In this document: in pieces, positions 1-8,785 of the stretch | Position numbering within the stretch: the stretch's first letter is position 1 | Layout: each line of letters starts with the position of its first letter | Assembly (NCBI RefSeq): GCF_000974445.1 | Contig: NZ_BBOJ01000001.1 | Location: 248,001 to 312,000, forward strand | Length of the DNA: 64,000 nt | Source of the DNA: Lentzea aerocolonigenes | GTDB taxonomy: Bacteria > Actinomycetota > Actinomycetes > Mycobacteriales > Pseudonocardiaceae | Direction of reading: 5' to 3' | Made by a program: the position numbers and the translations under genes | The notes under the pieces: model-generated | Seen by the model: only the letters and a program-made list of their open reading frames with translations | The model's database searches: none | What the model was told of the DNA's origin: nothing

Positions 1-816
1 CGCGACGTCCGAGCACCCGAGCTGAGCGGAGAGGGCCACGGCTTCGGCTTCGGCCGCGGGCTTCGCGATCCAGGGGGCACCCGCGGGCTTGCCGTGGATC
101 ACGCCGTTGGCACCCCACGTCGTGGAGCACCCGCCGCTCTGCGCGATGGCCTTCTGGAACAGTCCACGAGAGCGCGGCGACGTCACGTGCGCGCACACGT
201 CGAACGCACCGCCGGACTCACCGAAAACGGTGACGTTGCGCGGGTCCCCGCCGAACGCAGAGGCGTTGCGCTGCACCCACTTCAGCGCGGCCTGCTGGTC
301 CTCGATGCCGTACGCGCCCGAGTCCGGCAGGTCCGGATGCCCGAAGAAACCGAAGAAGCCCAACCGGAAGTTCATGGTCACGACCACGACGTCACCCTGC
401 ACGGCCAGGCGCCGCGGGTTGAACCCGTCGCCCGACAGATAGCTGTTGCCGCCGCCGTGGAGGTAGACCATGACCGGCTTGCGGCCGTGCGTCGAGGGCG
501 TGGTGACGTTGAGGTACAGGCAGTCCTCGTTGCTGCTCGGCTGGCCGGCACCCGCCGCCTGAGCGCAGGCGGAGCCGGGCTTGGTGGCATCACGCGGTGT
601 CGTCCACGGCGTGACGGGCTGCGGCGAACGCCACCGCAGTTCACCAACAGGTGGCGCCGCGTACGGAATCCCTTGGTACAGCTGGCGATCGGCGAGAACC
701 GTGCCGCGGACAGGGCCGGAGTCGGTCCGCACCAGGCCGGGCTCGCCGGCCTGTGCCACACCGATCGGGCTCGCCAGCAAGGCCGCGGCGATCAACAAAG
801 ACAGTCGCTTGCGCAC
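1..816 (-). CDS. Secreted type-B carboxylesterase (3' end cut off)
   Basis: Hydrolase of the carboxylesterase type B family (alpha/beta hydrolase) acting on esters outside the cell. The frame opens with GTG at 816 and runs without a stop to the window edge, giving 272 codons of a family that usually exceeds 450 residues. Residues 1-22 form a signal peptide ending in AQA. EDCLYLNV (97-104) is the family signature 2, HGGG (120-123) the oxyanion loop, and GESGGA (199-204) carries the nucleophile Ser201; the usual form is GESAGG/A, so a Gly replaces Ala. Cys84 and Cys99 probably form the conserved disulfide. The catalytic Glu/Asp and His would lie beyond the edge. The substrate is not predictable. 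The next gene (1059) is divergent. Confidence 0.88.
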   Translation of the reverse strand, partial: MRKRLSLLIAAALLASPIGVAQAGEPGLVRTDSGPVRGTVLADRQLYQGIPYAAPPVGELRWRSPQPVTPWTTPRDATKPGSACAQAAGAGQPSSNEDCLYLNVTTPSTHGRKPVMVYLHGGGNSYLSGDGFNPRRLAVQGDVVVVTMNFRLGFFGFFGHPDLPDSGAYGIEDQQAALKWVQRNASAFGGDPRNVTVFGESGGAFDVCAHVTSPRSRGLFQKAIAQSGGCSTTWGANGVIHGKPAGAPWIAKPAAEAEAVALSAQLGCSDVA

Positions 817-1058
817 GTCGTGTGTCCCCTCAGCAGAAGCGTTGACACACCTGCGTCGAACGGGCGGCCCGCTTTCGACAGCCGCGCGCACCCTCACATA
901 CCAGCTGTCCAGTTGGTCCGAACGAGCTAGTGACGCAGCCGCGTGACCTGTGGAAACGTGGATGGCGTCGGTATTCGCCTGGGGGGCCAGCATCGATTTG
1001 CGACCTTCGTCGAAGGTCTGTTCGGTGTGCGCCGACCCTGTTGGTTCTGGGGGAATCA

Positions 1059-1679
1059 ATGCGTTCGTTTTCGCGTGCGGTGAAAGCCGCCCTCGGCACT
1101 GTCGGACTCGTCGCCGCGCTGCTCGGTGCAGTCGCCGCACCGGCCAACGCCGAGGCGTCCGGCCCGGCGAGAACTGTGGAGGAGGCACTGCGGCAAGCAG
1201 GCGGCATCAGTGAGGGAATCGCCGCGGACCTGCCACCTGAGGTGGTCGCGAGTGCGAACCCGTCGGTCTGCTTCAGCGGTCACGTCCAGGACATCGGCTG
1301 GCAGCCCTGGGAGTGCGACGACGGCGGCAACCTGGCCTACGCGGGTACTGAGGGCCAGGGCCTCAGGCTCGAAGCGCTCCGGGTCGCTCCATCGGGCACA
1401 GGCGGTGTGACCTGCGTGCAGGCACACGTTCAGAACGTGGCCTGGCAGAAGCCGGTGTGCGTGAACGACGGACGAATGGCGGAGATCGGCACGCAGGCCC
1501 AGAGCCTGCGGATGGAGGCGTTCGCGTTCAGCAGCAGCACCCGGGAGGTGTGTGCAGAGGCCCACATGCAGAACAGCGGCTGGCTGGGCGAAGACTGTGA
1601 GCCCGCCGGCAAGACCGCCGTCGTCGGCATCGTGACCCTGGGCCTGCGAATGGAAGCCCTCCGGGGCCGGATCAACTAG
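1059..1679 (+). CDS. Secreted ChW-repeat protein
   Basis: 206-residue secreted protein. I start it at ATG 1059 because the signal peptide (residues 1-31, ending ANA) begins there; the upstream in-frame codons are not signal-like. The mature part carries three clostridial hydrophobic W (ChW) repeats at about 70-107, 118-155 and 164-201, each with the pattern aHvQniGW ... G..GqgLRlEAl. Every repeat has a Cys pair exactly 15 residues apart (71/86, 119/134, 165/180), probably a disulfide per repeat. ChW repeats are thought to mediate surface or carbohydrate/protein interactions; no enzymatic domain is attached. A hairpin at 1696-1732 ends the unit. The function is unknown beyond a binding role. 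Confidence 0.85.
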   Translation: MRSFSRAVKAALGTVGLVAALLGAVAAPANAEASGPARTVEEALRQAGGISEGIAADLPPEVVASANPSVCFSGHVQDIGWQPWECDDGGNLAYAGTEGQGLRLEALRVAPSGTGGVTCVQAHVQNVAWQKPVCVNDGRMAEIGTQAQSLRMEAFAFSSSTREVCAEAHMQNSGWLGEDCEPAGKTAVVGIVTLGLRMEALRGRIN

Positions 1680-1695
1680 AGGCCTGGCCTGACGT

Positions 1696-1732
1696 AGTGG
1701 GTGTTTCCTTCGCCAGGAAGAAAACACCCACT
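1696..1732 (+). terminator. Hairpin after the ChW-repeat gene
   Basis: Perfect 11-bp arms (1696-1706 and 1722-1732), with further TTCCT/AGGAA pairing inside, lie 17 bp past the stop codon. The two sides read AGTGGGTGTTT and AAACACCCACT. Confidence 0.75.
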
Positions 1733-1770
1733 TCCTGCGCTCGCCGACGAAATCCGGAACGATCTCGATC

Positions 1771-3195
1771 GTGTCGACGACCCTGGCGTGGTTCGAACGC
1801 GCGTTCGCCGCTTACTGGTCTCCTGTGCTGGCAGCGCTCGTGCTGTTCTGGGCGTATCGACTGGGAAAGCGCGCCCTGGCCATCTGGGCAGGGCACGACG
1901 TCGACTTCCCGGACTCGAAGCCGTCCAAGGAGACCGAGCCGGGCGTCAAGGGATCGATGGCGTGGGCGGTCGTCAAGTGGCTGACCCTCGCGATCGTGCT
2001 GGCCTGCGCGACCGGCTACGGCCTCTTTCTGGTACTCGGCAGTCCTTCCCTACCGGACCGGAACACCTTCACGACGAGCGAGCTGCTGGATCTCATGAAG
2101 ATCGGGCTCGCGGTGGTCGGTGGACTCGGTGCGGTCGTCGCGCTCGCCGTCGCCTACCGCAAGCAGCAGGTCTCCGAAGCGGCTCACCTCATGGCCGCTG
2201 GTCAGGAGCTCCGCGAACACACCAAGTTCTTCAACGAACGCTACGTGAGCGCCGCGGAACAGCTGGGGCACGAGCGTTTTGCCGTGCGGCTGGCCGGGGT
2301 CTACGCCATGGTCGGACTGGCGGACGACTGGCCGGCGGGGCGACAGACGTGCGTCGACGTGCTGTGCGGTTACCTGCGAACCCCGTACCCGGAGGACGAT
2401 CCGACCGAACGGGAAGTGCGGCAGGAGATCATCAAATCCCTGCTGGACCACGTCTGGGACTTCCGGGCCGGGGAGCAGCGGGTCCGCATGGACTTCAGGA
2501 AGGTCCAGTTCGAGGACCTGGACCTGTCCCGCCGGAAGTTCAGCGGCGAGATGGACTTCGAGAAGGCCGTCTTCCAGGGCGAGCTGACCAACATCGCGGA
2601 CTGCGTCTTCACCGGCAAGGTCAACTTCAGTGGAGCGATCTTCAAGTCCGGGACGACGTCCTTCGCCGGCTCGACGTTCGAGAGTGCCACCGTGCTCTTC
2701 CACCGCACGGAGTTCCGCGGAAACCGGGTGGAATTCACCCAATCCGTCCTGTCGGACAGCGAGCTCAGCTTCGCGGAGGCGACTGTCGGGGACGGGATGA
2801 CGGTGACGTTCCGGGACGTGCAGGCGCAACACTCGACGATCTCGTTCGAGGGTGTCCACCTCCGCAACGCGGAACTCGACTTCGCTGACGTGTCCTTCCT
2901 GCCGTCGAAGGCCTACCGGAAGGTGTCGAACATCAGCCTGCGCAGGGTGGTCGCGGAAGCGACTGCGCTGACGTTCAGGGGAAGCAAGATCAACGACACG
3001 AACCTGCGCCTCGACGGGGCGGAGTTGGCCGACTGCGCGATCGACGTCAAAGACCTCGAGCTGATCAAAACGACTGTTCTGGCACACGGCCTGATGCCGG
3101 TCGAAGCAGTCAAGCTGTTCCACAGCCTCACCGGCGCGATGCAGAAGGTCCCCGTGCCGGAGCACGGGGACCTTCGTCAGGACGAACCTCAGTAG
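1771..3195 (+). CDS. Membrane-anchored pentapeptide-like repeat protein
   Basis: 474 residues, GTG start. Hydrophobic segments lie at about 14-30, 66-88 and 108-127. A conserved helical stretch follows (about 150-200, with QLGHERFAVRLAGVYAM and the CVDVLCGYLR motif). The rest (about 235-445) is a quasi-pentapeptide solenoid with Phe or Leu at every fifth position (F.g..dF..a.F.g). This architecture is common among uncharacterised actinobacterial pentapeptide-repeat proteins, where the repeats form a right-handed beta-helix. No enzymatic motif is visible. The start codon overlaps a palindrome (1759-1772, ACGATC-TC-GATCGT). The 3' end overlaps the convergent E2 gene by 7 bp. Role unknown. Confidence 0.85.
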   Translation: MSTTLAWFERAFAAYWSPVLAALVLFWAYRLGKRALAIWAGHDVDFPDSKPSKETEPGVKGSMAWAVVKWLTLAIVLACATGYGLFLVLGSPSLPDRNTFTTSELLDLMKIGLAVVGGLGAVVALAVAYRKQQVSEAAHLMAAGQELREHTKFFNERYVSAAEQLGHERFAVRLAGVYAMVGLADDWPAGRQTCVDVLCGYLRTPYPEDDPTEREVRQEIIKSLLDHVWDFRAGEQRVRMDFRKVQFEDLDLSRRKFSGEMDFEKAVFQGELTNIADCVFTGKVNFSGAIFKSGTTSFAGSTFESATVLFHRTEFRGNRVEFTQSVLSDSELSFAEATVGDGMTVTFRDVQAQHSTISFEGVHLRNAELDFADVSFLPSKAYRKVSNISLRRVVAEATALTFRGSKINDTNLRLDGAELADCAIDVKDLELIKTTVLAHGLMPVEAVKLFHSLTGAMQKVPVPEHGDLRQDEPQ

Positions 3196-4577
3196 GTCAT
3201 CGCGATGCCCGGCTCGGCCAGCAGCGCGCCGACGTCCGCCAGGAACTGCGAGCCCTGCTGCCCGTCGACCACGCGGTGGTCGAACGAGAGCGCGAGCTGG
3301 CAGATCTTGCGGATCTTGATCTCGCCGTCGACCACCCACGGCATGTCGCGGATCGCGCCGAGCGCGAGGATCGCGGACTCGCCGGGGTTGAGGATCGGCG
3401 TGCCGGTGTCGACGCCGAAGACGCCGACGTTGGTGATCGTGATGGTGCCGTTCATCATGTCGGCCGGCGAGGTCTTGCCGTCACGGGCGACGGTGGCGAG
3501 CTCGTCCAGCGCGACCGCGAGTTCCTTCAACGACATCCGGTCGGCGTCGCGGACCTTCGGGACCACCAGGCCGCGCGGCGTTGCGGCCGCGATGCCCAGG
3601 TGGACGTAGTCCTTGTAGACGATCTCCTGGGCCGCCGCGTCCCACGTGGCGTTGACGTCCGGGGTGCGGCGCGTGGCGAGGACGACCGCCTTGGCGCAGA
3701 ACGCCAGGGGCGTCAGCTTCACGCCGCGGAACTCCGGCGCGTTCTTGAGCTTCGCGCGCAGTTCCATCATCGGCGTCACGTCGACCGTCAGGAACTCGGT
3801 GACGTGCGGTGCGGTGAACGCGCTGTCCACCATCGCCTGTGCGGTCGCCTTGCGGACGCCCTTGATCGGCACCCGGCGTTCGCGCGTGCCGTTGTCCACG
3901 AAGGACTGCGCTGCCGGAGCAGCGGCCGGGGCCGACACGGCGCTTTCCACATCCTCGCGCGTGATCACGCCGTCGGGGCCGGAACCCGTGAGCGCGTACA
4001 GGTCGACGCCGAGGTCCTTGGCCAGCTTGCGCACCGGTGGCTTGGCCAGCGGCACGTACCCGCCGGGAGCCCGGACCGGAGCCGGCGCGGCGACCGGTGC
4101 CGCGACCGGAGCGGGAGCAGGAGCGGGTACGGGCGGGGCCGCCACGGCAGCGGCCGGAGCAGCCGCCGGTGCGGCGGTGTCCTTGCGCGCACGACGCTTG
4201 GCCGCACCGGACTTCGGGCCGTAGCCCACGAGCGTCGCGATGCGTCCGCCCGGCATCTCCTCGCCGATCTTGCCGGACGAGGTGCCGTTCGCTTCTGCCG
4301 CAACAGGAGCGGGAGCAACGGCCGCGCCACCGGGGTCGGTGTCGATCGTGATGATCGGGACGCCGACCTCGACGGTCTGGCCGGGCTCGGCCAGCAGCTC
4401 GGTCACGACGCCGGCCCACGGGCACGGCAGCTCGACGGCCGCCTTGGCCGTCTCGATCTCGACGATGATCTGGTTGACCGTGACGGTGTCACCGGGCTTG
4501 ACGTGCCAGGTGAGGATCTCGGCCTCGGTCAGCCCCTCTGCCGTGTCGGGCAGGGGGAATTGCTTGTACTGCGGCAT
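3189..4577 (-). CDS. bkdC: Branched-chain 2-oxoacid dehydrogenase E2 (dihydrolipoamide acyltransferase)
   Basis: Core acyltransferase of a 2-oxoacid dehydrogenase complex: it moves the acyl group from E1 through lipoate to CoA. 462 residues from ATG 4577, chosen because MPQYKQF begins the lipoyl domain; upstream in-frame codons are unlike the family. One lipoyl domain (about 1-80) has the lipoylation motif ETAKAA (Lys45). An Ala/Pro linker follows, then an E3-binding domain (PPVRKLAKDLGVDL ... GVITREDVE), and a catalytic domain ending with DHRVVDG, where His and Asp are catalytic. Last gene of an E1 alpha-E1 beta-E2 operon on the minus strand, 14 bp after E1 beta. The branched-chain assignment is inferred from the split E1 and single lipoyl domain; pyruvate is the alternative. 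Confidence 0.92.
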   Translation of the reverse strand: MPQYKQFPLPDTAEGLTEAEILTWHVKPGDTVTVNQIIVEIETAKAAVELPCPWAGVVTELLAEPGQTVEVGVPIITIDTDPGGAAVAPAPVAAEANGTSSGKIGEEMPGGRIATLVGYGPKSGAAKRRARKDTAAPAAAPAAAVAAPPVPAPAPAPVAAPVAAPAPVRAPGGYVPLAKPPVRKLAKDLGVDLYALTGSGPDGVITREDVESAVSAPAAAPAAQSFVDNGTRERRVPIKGVRKATAQAMVDSAFTAPHVTEFLTVDVTPMMELRAKLKNAPEFRGVKLTPLAFCAKAVVLATRRTPDVNATWDAAAQEIVYKDYVHLGIAAATPRGLVVPKVRDADRMSLKELAVALDELATVARDGKTSPADMMNGTITITNVGVFGVDTGTPILNPGESAILALGAIRDMPWVVDGEIKIRKICQLALSFDHRVVDGQQGSQFLADVGALLAEPGIAMTY

Positions 4578-4591
4578 TTCCGGTGTTCCCC

Positions 4592-5617
4592 TTACCAGGC
4601 GAGAGAGCGGTCGACGGCGTGCAGCACCCGGTCGAGGTCGGGGAGGAACTCCTCCTCGAGCTTCGACGGCGGGTACGGGGTGTCGAAACCGGTCACCCGC
4701 AGCACCGGTGCCTGCAAGGAGTAGAAGCACTCCTGCTGGACCTTGGCTGCAATCTCACTGGCGATCGAGGACTCGGACGGCGCCTCGGACACGACGACCA
4801 GCCGGCCGGTGCGGCGCACCGACTCGAACACGGGCGCGAGGTCCAGCGGCGACAGCGTGCGGAGGTCGATGACCTCCAGCGACGTGCCGTCCTCAGCGGC
4901 CGCGTTGGCGGCGTCGAGAGAAGTGCGCACCATCGGGCCGTACGCGACCAACGTGGCGTCCGTGCCGGAACGCAGCACGCGCGACTCGAACAGCTTGCCG
5001 GGCTGGGCCGTGGTGTCGACCTCGCCCTTCTCGTAGTAACGGCGCTTGGGCTCGAAGAACAGCACCGGGTCGTCGCAGTCGATCGCCTGCTGGATCATCC
5101 AGTAGGCGTCGGCCGGGTTCGAGCACGAGACGACCTTGAGGCCGGCGGTGTGCGCGAAGTACGACTCGGGCGACTCCGAGTGGTGCTCGACGGCACCGAT
5201 GCCGCCACCGAACGGCACGCGGATCACGATGGGCATCTTGATCTTGCCCTGCGTGCGGTAGTGCAGCTTCGCGACCTGCGACACGATCTGGTCGAAGCCT
5301 GGGAAGATGAAGCCGTCGAACTGGATCTCGCACACCGGGCGGTAGCCGCGGATCGCGAGGCCGACGGCGGTGCCGATGATGCCGGACTCCGCGAGCGGCG
5401 TGTCGAGCACGCGCTGCTCACCGAAGTCCTTCTGCAGACCGTCGGTGATTCGGAAGACACCACCGAGCTTGCCGATGTCCTCGCCCATCATGATGACCTT
5501 GGGGTTGGCCTCCATGGCCGCCCGCAGGCCCATGTTGAGCGCCTTCGAGATCGTGAGCGTCTGCACCGGGGTCGCCGGGGCAGCGGCGGTCGAACGATCC
5601 ATCGTCGGAGCAGCCAT
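4592..5617 (-). CDS. bkdB: 2-oxoacid dehydrogenase E1 subunit beta
   Basis: 341 residues. The beta subunit of the heterotetrameric thiamine-diphosphate E1 decarboxylase, with the transketolase pyrimidine-binding fold first (MGEDIGKLGGVFRITDGL, then DTPLAESGIIG, where Glu contacts the cofactor) and the C-terminal transketolase domain after it (GTDATLVAYGPMV, DLRTLSPLD). The HHSESPESYFAH segment is the conserved phosphorylation-loop equivalent. Its ATG shares one base with the TGA of E1 alpha (TGATG), so the two subunits are translationally coupled, fitting a 1:1 complex. E3 is not in the window. Confidence 0.93.
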   Translation of the reverse strand: MAAPTMDRSTAAAPATPVQTLTISKALNMGLRAAMEANPKVIMMGEDIGKLGGVFRITDGLQKDFGEQRVLDTPLAESGIIGTAVGLAIRGYRPVCEIQFDGFIFPGFDQIVSQVAKLHYRTQGKIKMPIVIRVPFGGGIGAVEHHSESPESYFAHTAGLKVVSCSNPADAYWMIQQAIDCDDPVLFFEPKRRYYEKGEVDTTAQPGKLFESRVLRSGTDATLVAYGPMVRTSLDAANAAAEDGTSLEVIDLRTLSPLDLAPVFESVRRTGRLVVVSEAPSESSIASEIAAKVQQECFYSLQAPVLRVTGFDTPYPPSKLEEEFLPDLDRVLHAVDRSLAW

Positions 5618-6813
5618 CAGTGCTCACCTCCAGCAAAACCCGAGACGTAGTCGAGGAACTCATCGCGCTGCGCTTCGAGGTTGGGGTTCCCCTCCGCGTA
5701 CACGTTGCTGAAGATCCGTTCCGCGGGCGGGTCGGGCATGTTCGTGCAGAACTCCCGCAGCTCCTCGCCCAGCTTGTCCGCGTCCGCCTCGACGCCGTCG
5801 AAGAACTCGCTGTCCGCCCACTGCTGGCGCACCAGGTAGACCTTGACCCGCTCGATCGGGTCCTTGAGCTTCCACATCTCCAGCTCGTCCGACAGCCGGT
5901 AGCGGGTCGGGTCGTCGGAGGTGGTGTGCGCGTCCATCCGGTAGGTGAACGCCTCGATCAGGATCGGTCCGTTGCCGTGGCGGCACTCGTCCAGAGCCCA
6001 CTTCGTCACGGCCAGCGTCGCGAGGACGTCGTTGCCGTCGACCCGGATGCCGGGGAAGCCGTAGCCGCGGGCGCGCTGGTACAGCGGCAGGCGCGACTGG
6101 CGCTCGGTGGGCTCGGAGATGGCCCACTGGTTGTTCTGGCAGAAGAAGACGAGCGGCGCGTCGTACACAGCCGCCCACACGAAGCCTTCGTGCACGTCAC
6201 CCTGGCTGGTCGCGCCGTCGCCGAAGAAGCACATGGTGGCTTCTCCCTCGTCGTCGCCGACCCTGCCGTCGAACTTCTGGCCCATCGCGTACCCGGCCGC
6301 GTTGAGGACCTGGTTGCCGATGACGATCGTGTACGGGTGGAAGCGCTTCTCGACCGGGTCCCACGTGCCCTGGTCGGTGCCGCGGAAGATGCCGAGCAGC
6401 TCCGTCGGGTTGATCCCGCGGGTCCACGCGATGCCGTGCTCGCGGTAGCTCGGGAAGGCCATGTCGGTCTCGCGCATCGCGCGGCCGGCGCCGATCTGCG
6501 CGGCCTCCTGACCGAGCAGCGGCACCCAGATGCCGAGCTGGCCCTTGCGCTGCAGCGCGTTCGCCTCGCGGTCGACCCGCCGGATCAGGACCATGTCGCG
6601 GTACAGGCCGCGCAGCTCCTCCGGCGTGATGTCGATGTCGAAGTCGGGGTGCGTGACGCGCTCACCCTCGGGAGTGAGGAGCTGCACCAGGTCGGCGCCA
6701 CCCTCGTCTGTCGCTCGCAAGCCTGCGATCACCTGTTCCGCTGTCGGTTTTGCGGCAGTGGCGGCCGGCGCTGCGTCCGGCTCAGGGTGCGTCCATTGCT
6801 CAGGGGACGACAT
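5617..6813 (-). CDS. bkdA: 2-oxoacid dehydrogenase E1 subunit alpha
   Basis: 398 residues. Thiamine-diphosphate-binding alpha subunit that decarboxylates the 2-oxoacid. The TPP/Mg motif is GDGATSQGDVHEGF starting at 198, with the closing NN at 227-228; MDAHTTSDDPTRY is the conserved phospho-loop motif. The first 60 residues are an Ala/Pro-rich extension typical of actinobacterial E1 alpha. A good ribosome site (GAGGAGAAGG) precedes ATG 6813. First gene of the operon; the 354-bp gap to the divergent M20 peptidase must hold its promoter. Branched-chain versus pyruvate specificity cannot be settled from sequence alone. Confidence 0.93.
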   Translation of the reverse strand: MSSPEQWTHPEPDAAPAATAAKPTAEQVIAGLRATDEGGADLVQLLTPEGERVTHPDFDIDITPEELRGLYRDMVLIRRVDREANALQRKGQLGIWVPLLGQEAAQIGAGRAMRETDMAFPSYREHGIAWTRGINPTELLGIFRGTDQGTWDPVEKRFHPYTIVIGNQVLNAAGYAMGQKFDGRVGDDEGEATMCFFGDGATSQGDVHEGFVWAAVYDAPLVFFCQNNQWAISEPTERQSRLPLYQRARGYGFPGIRVDGNDVLATLAVTKWALDECRHGNGPILIEAFTYRMDAHTTSDDPTRYRLSDELEMWKLKDPIERVKVYLVRQQWADSEFFDGVEADADKLGEELREFCTNMPDPPAERIFSNVYAEGNPNLEAQRDEFLDYVSGFAGGEH

Positions 6814-7167
6814 GCGCCTTCTCCTCTGTCTCTCCGACCGCCTGGTCGCTCGTGACGACCTCGTGCGGCGACGTCGGCGGTCGCCGCCAACCCTGTGGGG
6901 CCGGAGGCAGCCGTCGACGGTGACGGTGGCTTACGACCACATCCTGACACGGCCCCACCCGTGTTGGTGAGACCCGTCCCACTTCGTAACACACGAGTCA
7001 ACGTTCTGATCAGCGACAACAGTCGGAGGTTCGACCTTTTGTCCTCCAACTAGGCCGTCCGATTACCGGACGTCGCTGTCCCGGTTACCGATCGTTAACT
7101 TCGCCAGGGGCCTCCTGGGAAGAGCCTAAGGACGCGAGCAGAGCCGGAGTCGTGACAGGATCGAGAG
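6814..7167. promoter_or_regulatory. Divergent promoter region, bkdA operon / M20 peptidase
   Basis: 354 bp without a gene. Around 7050-7096 it contains an imperfect inverted pair (CCGATTACCGG and CCCGGTTACCGA), which could be an operator. On the right, CAGGAT (7156-7161) sits 6 nt before the GTG of the peptidase, consistent with a leaderless start. No RNA gene or coding potential is visible. Confidence 0.4.
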
Positions 7168-8586
7168 GTGGACCGCTCAGTTGTGACCAGCACTGTCAGG
7201 GCGCTCTGGGACGACGACATCGTCCCGAGCCTGTCTCAGCTCGTCGCCGTGCCGGCGATCTCGCCCGCGTTCGATCCCGCCTGGGAGGAACACGGCGAAC
7301 TGGCCGCCGCGATCGAGCACGTGCGGGCGTGGATCGCCTCCCGCGACCTGCCCGGCGCGACCCTGGAGGTCGTCCAACTGGCGGGACGAACGCCGCTTCT
7401 GGTGGTCGACGTGCCGGCGTCCGGTAACGCGGCCGACGACACGGTGTTGCTCTACGGACATCTCGACAAGCAGCCGCCGGTGGGTGGCTGGGGCCCCGGG
7501 CTCAGCCCCTGGACCCCGGTGCTGCGTGACGGACGTCTCTACGGCCGCGGCTCCGCGGACGACGGTTACTCCGGATATGCCGCAATCGCCGCGATCGAGG
7601 CCGTGCGCGCGGCGGGCGGCTCGCACAGCCGGTGCGTCGTCCTGCTGGAGACCGGCGAGGAGTCGGGTTCGCCCGACCTGCCGGCGTACCTGGAGCACCT
7701 GTCGGACCGCTTGGGCCGCGTGTCGCTGGTCGTCTGCCTGGACTCGGGCGGCTCGGACTACGAGCGCATGTGGCTGACCACGTCGCTGCGCGGGTTGGTG
7801 CAGGTCACGGCCACTGTTCGGGTGCTGGAAGGTGGCATGCACTCCGGGATGGCATCCGGGATCGTGCCGTCGTCGTTCCGGATCGCTCGGCAGTTGCTGG
7901 ACCGGCTGGAGGACTCGGCCACCGGTGAGGTTCTCGTGCCCGAGATGCACGTCGAGATCCCCGAGCACAGGCTCACCGAGGTCAGGGAGGCCGTCGAAGC
8001 CGCGCCGGGTGCGTTGTGGGGGTCGGTGCCGCGGGTCGGCGAGCTGCGGCCGATGTCGGACGACGAGGTAGAGCTGGCCCTGAACTCCGGGTGGCGGCCG
8101 ACCCTGTCCGTCACGGGCGCCGAGGGCCTGCCGCTTCCAGACGACGCGGGCAACGTGCTGCGCCCGTTCACGACTTTGGTCTTGTCGTTCCGGTTGCCGC
8201 CCACAGCTGATGCTGCTGCGGCGTTGGAGGCGGTTCGGGAGCGGCTGACCACCGATGTGCCCTATGGCGCGACCGTCGAGCTTTCGCGGATCGAGTTCGC
8301 TGACGGCTGGAACGCGCCCGAGCTCGCGCCGTGGTTGTCGGCAACGCTGGACGATGCCGGCAAGGAGGTCTTCGGGTCGCCGTGGCGGACGGTGTCGCTG
8401 GGCGGCTCGATCCCGTTCATGGGGCTGCTGCACGAGGCGTACCCGGAGGCGCAGTTCCTGGTGACCGGCGCCGTCGGGCCGGACTCCAACTGCCACGTGC
8501 CGGACGAGTGGCTGCATCTGGCGCACGCGGCTCGGGTCACGGAGGCGGTGGCGCTGGTGCTGGACGCGCACGCGTCTCAGCGCTGA
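7168..8586 (+). CDS. M20 family metallopeptidase (dipeptidase)
   Basis: 472-residue zinc peptidase of the M20/ArgE-DapE family, probably a cytosolic dipeptidase. Metal ligands and catalytic residues are visible: YGHLDKQP (His98, Asp100), the bridging Asp131 in GRGSADDG, and the general base Glu in ETGEESGSPD (about 164-165). GGMHSGM belongs to the dimerisation domain, and the last ligand lies in the C-terminal GPDSNCHVPDEW segment. GTG start at 7168 with a CAGGAT box 6 nt upstream and no ribosome site. Stands alone between divergent and co-directional neighbours. The exact peptide substrate is unknown. Confidence 0.92.
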   Translation: MDRSVVTSTVRALWDDDIVPSLSQLVAVPAISPAFDPAWEEHGELAAAIEHVRAWIASRDLPGATLEVVQLAGRTPLLVVDVPASGNAADDTVLLYGHLDKQPPVGGWGPGLSPWTPVLRDGRLYGRGSADDGYSGYAAIAAIEAVRAAGGSHSRCVVLLETGEESGSPDLPAYLEHLSDRLGRVSLVVCLDSGGSDYERMWLTTSLRGLVQVTATVRVLEGGMHSGMASGIVPSSFRIARQLLDRLEDSATGEVLVPEMHVEIPEHRLTEVREAVEAAPGALWGSVPRVGELRPMSDDEVELALNSGWRPTLSVTGAEGLPLPDDAGNVLRPFTTLVLSFRLPPTADAAAALEAVRERLTTDVPYGATVELSRIEFADGWNAPELAPWLSATLDDAGKEVFGSPWRTVSLGGSIPFMGLLHEAYPEAQFLVTGAVGPDSNCHVPDEWLHLAHAARVTEAVALVLDAHASQR

Positions 8587-8785
8587 GCTCCTCCAGGAAC
8601 GCCAGACCTGTCGCCGGGTTGCTCCCCGCGTACGTCCTTGCTCTTGCCAGGGCTTTGACGTGCGCGGGACCACCTCGGTCAGGTCGTCGGTGAAGTGGTT
8701 GCGAGCACGCGTCCTCGAGTGAGGAACGACTCAAACCACACCTGGACCCCACCGGCCGTCCGAGAAGGTGTCTCACACTGGGCCG

